Source: a virus
IMG/VR virus record: IMGVR_UViG_3300046007_008124
Span: 1 to 64,000 of that record
Length of the DNA: 64,000 nucleotides
Strand: one strand, 5' to 3'
The notes beneath the pieces are model-generated. The model did no database searches. It saw only the letters and a list, made by a program, of their open reading frames with translations, and was not told where the DNA came from. The translations under genes were made by a program, and so were the position numbers. Positions within the stretch are counted from its first letter, which is position 1; each line of letters opens with the position of its first letter. Positions 63,702-64,000 of this stretch are shown one piece after another.

Positions 63702-64000
63702 TCACAATCGTCGATTTAAAATTCTTCCAATATCTAATTTAAAACTATTATTTTTTGATAAATTTTTAATAACGTCTTGTGGGATATTATCACCAAATTT
63801 ACTAACACCATATTTTTCACCAAATAAATTCAATAAATTTAGAGTTTGTTTCGTTGTTTCATCACCAATTAAAAATTCTTCATATTCTTCTGGTTTTATT
63901 ATTGGAAATTGTATTTTTCCTTTTAAAATTGGTACATCTGGATTATTTAATTTTAAAATTTTTGTTGAAAATCTTATTTGTTGTGACCCTTTTATTTTTG
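63702..64000 (-). CDS. Partial structural-operon gene (C-terminal 98 residues)
   Basis: The minus-strand frame is open from the window edge and ends at a TGA (63702-63704). The visible C-terminus includes RFSTKILKLNNPDVPILKGK, EEYEEFLIGDETTKQ, LNLFGEKYGVSKFGDNIPQD and ends LDIGRILNRRL. Its start lies outside the window. No family is recognised from this part. It precedes the neck-like gene in transcription. Confidence 0.6.
   Translation of the reverse strand, partial: KIKGSQQIRFSTKILKLNNPDVPILKGKIQFPIIKPEEYEEFLIGDETTKQTLNLLNLFGEKYGVSKFGDNIPQDVIKNLSKNNSFKLDIGRILNRRL

Overview
The window looks like part of a large T4-like tailed phage (myovirus) of a Bacteroidota host, probably a flavobacterium-like bacterium. 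It is very AT-rich and densely coding, and several protein families are phage hallmarks: a gp55-like late sigma factor, a gp5-like baseplate spike, PhoH, dUTPase, family B DNA polymerase, a neck-like protein and tail fibres. The host assignment rests on the GEVED / type IX secretion style C-terminus of the first gene, DUF285 repeats, and the general lack of Shine-Dalgarno sequences (start codons follow A/T-rich leaders). No tRNA, rRNA, CRISPR array or insertion sequence was seen.

Layout. 1-2.6 kb (+): the 3' part of a secreted-type multidomain protein and a membrane protein. 2.5-4.8 kb: small phage proteins with putative prohead-targeting peptides and a remnant of a homing-endonuclease DNA-binding module. 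4.8-12.8 kb (-): Cys-rich appendage proteins, virion proteins and baseplate genes. 12.8-25.1 kb (-): late sigma factor, then a long, tightly overlapping run of glycosyltransferases and sugar-modifying enzymes interspersed with PhoH, dUTPase and an exonuclease. 25.2-27.9 kb (-): small virion-associated proteins, ending at a hairpin terminator. 28.0-58.5 kb (+): an accessory and tail-fibre island. 58.5-62.2 kb (+): DNA polymerase, a tiny ribbon-helix-helix protein and an HNH endonuclease. 62.2-64 kb (-): neck/structural genes.

The most interesting part is the 28-58 kb island. It holds a virion protein with a C-terminal papain-like cysteine protease, four giant fibres built from 15-residue Ser/Thr/Gly/Asn-rich repeats (YadA-like beta-roll type), a DUF285 adhesin and Pro-Thr-rich proteins. 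Set among these are a GT8 glycosyltransferase, an autotransporter (AAH/TibC-type) heptosyltransferase-like enzyme, a GT9-like enzyme, a sulfotransferase, an APS kinase, an HxGH nucleotidyltransferase, a DUF2061 membrane protein, a Skp1-type GlcNAc transferase and an HtrL/YibB-type transferase fusion. I infer that the phage carries its own machinery to glycosylate, and perhaps sulfate, its fibres while they are made in the cytoplasm. The fibre genes share near-identical DNA modules, which suggests active shuffling of fibre segments.

Regulation: exact TATAAATA boxes, the T4 late promoter core, lie upstream of several virion genes and fit the gp55-like sigma factor. The polymerase gene instead has a sigma70-like promoter (TTGACA, 17 nt, TATATT). 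All functions are read from sequence by eye; no database search was run.
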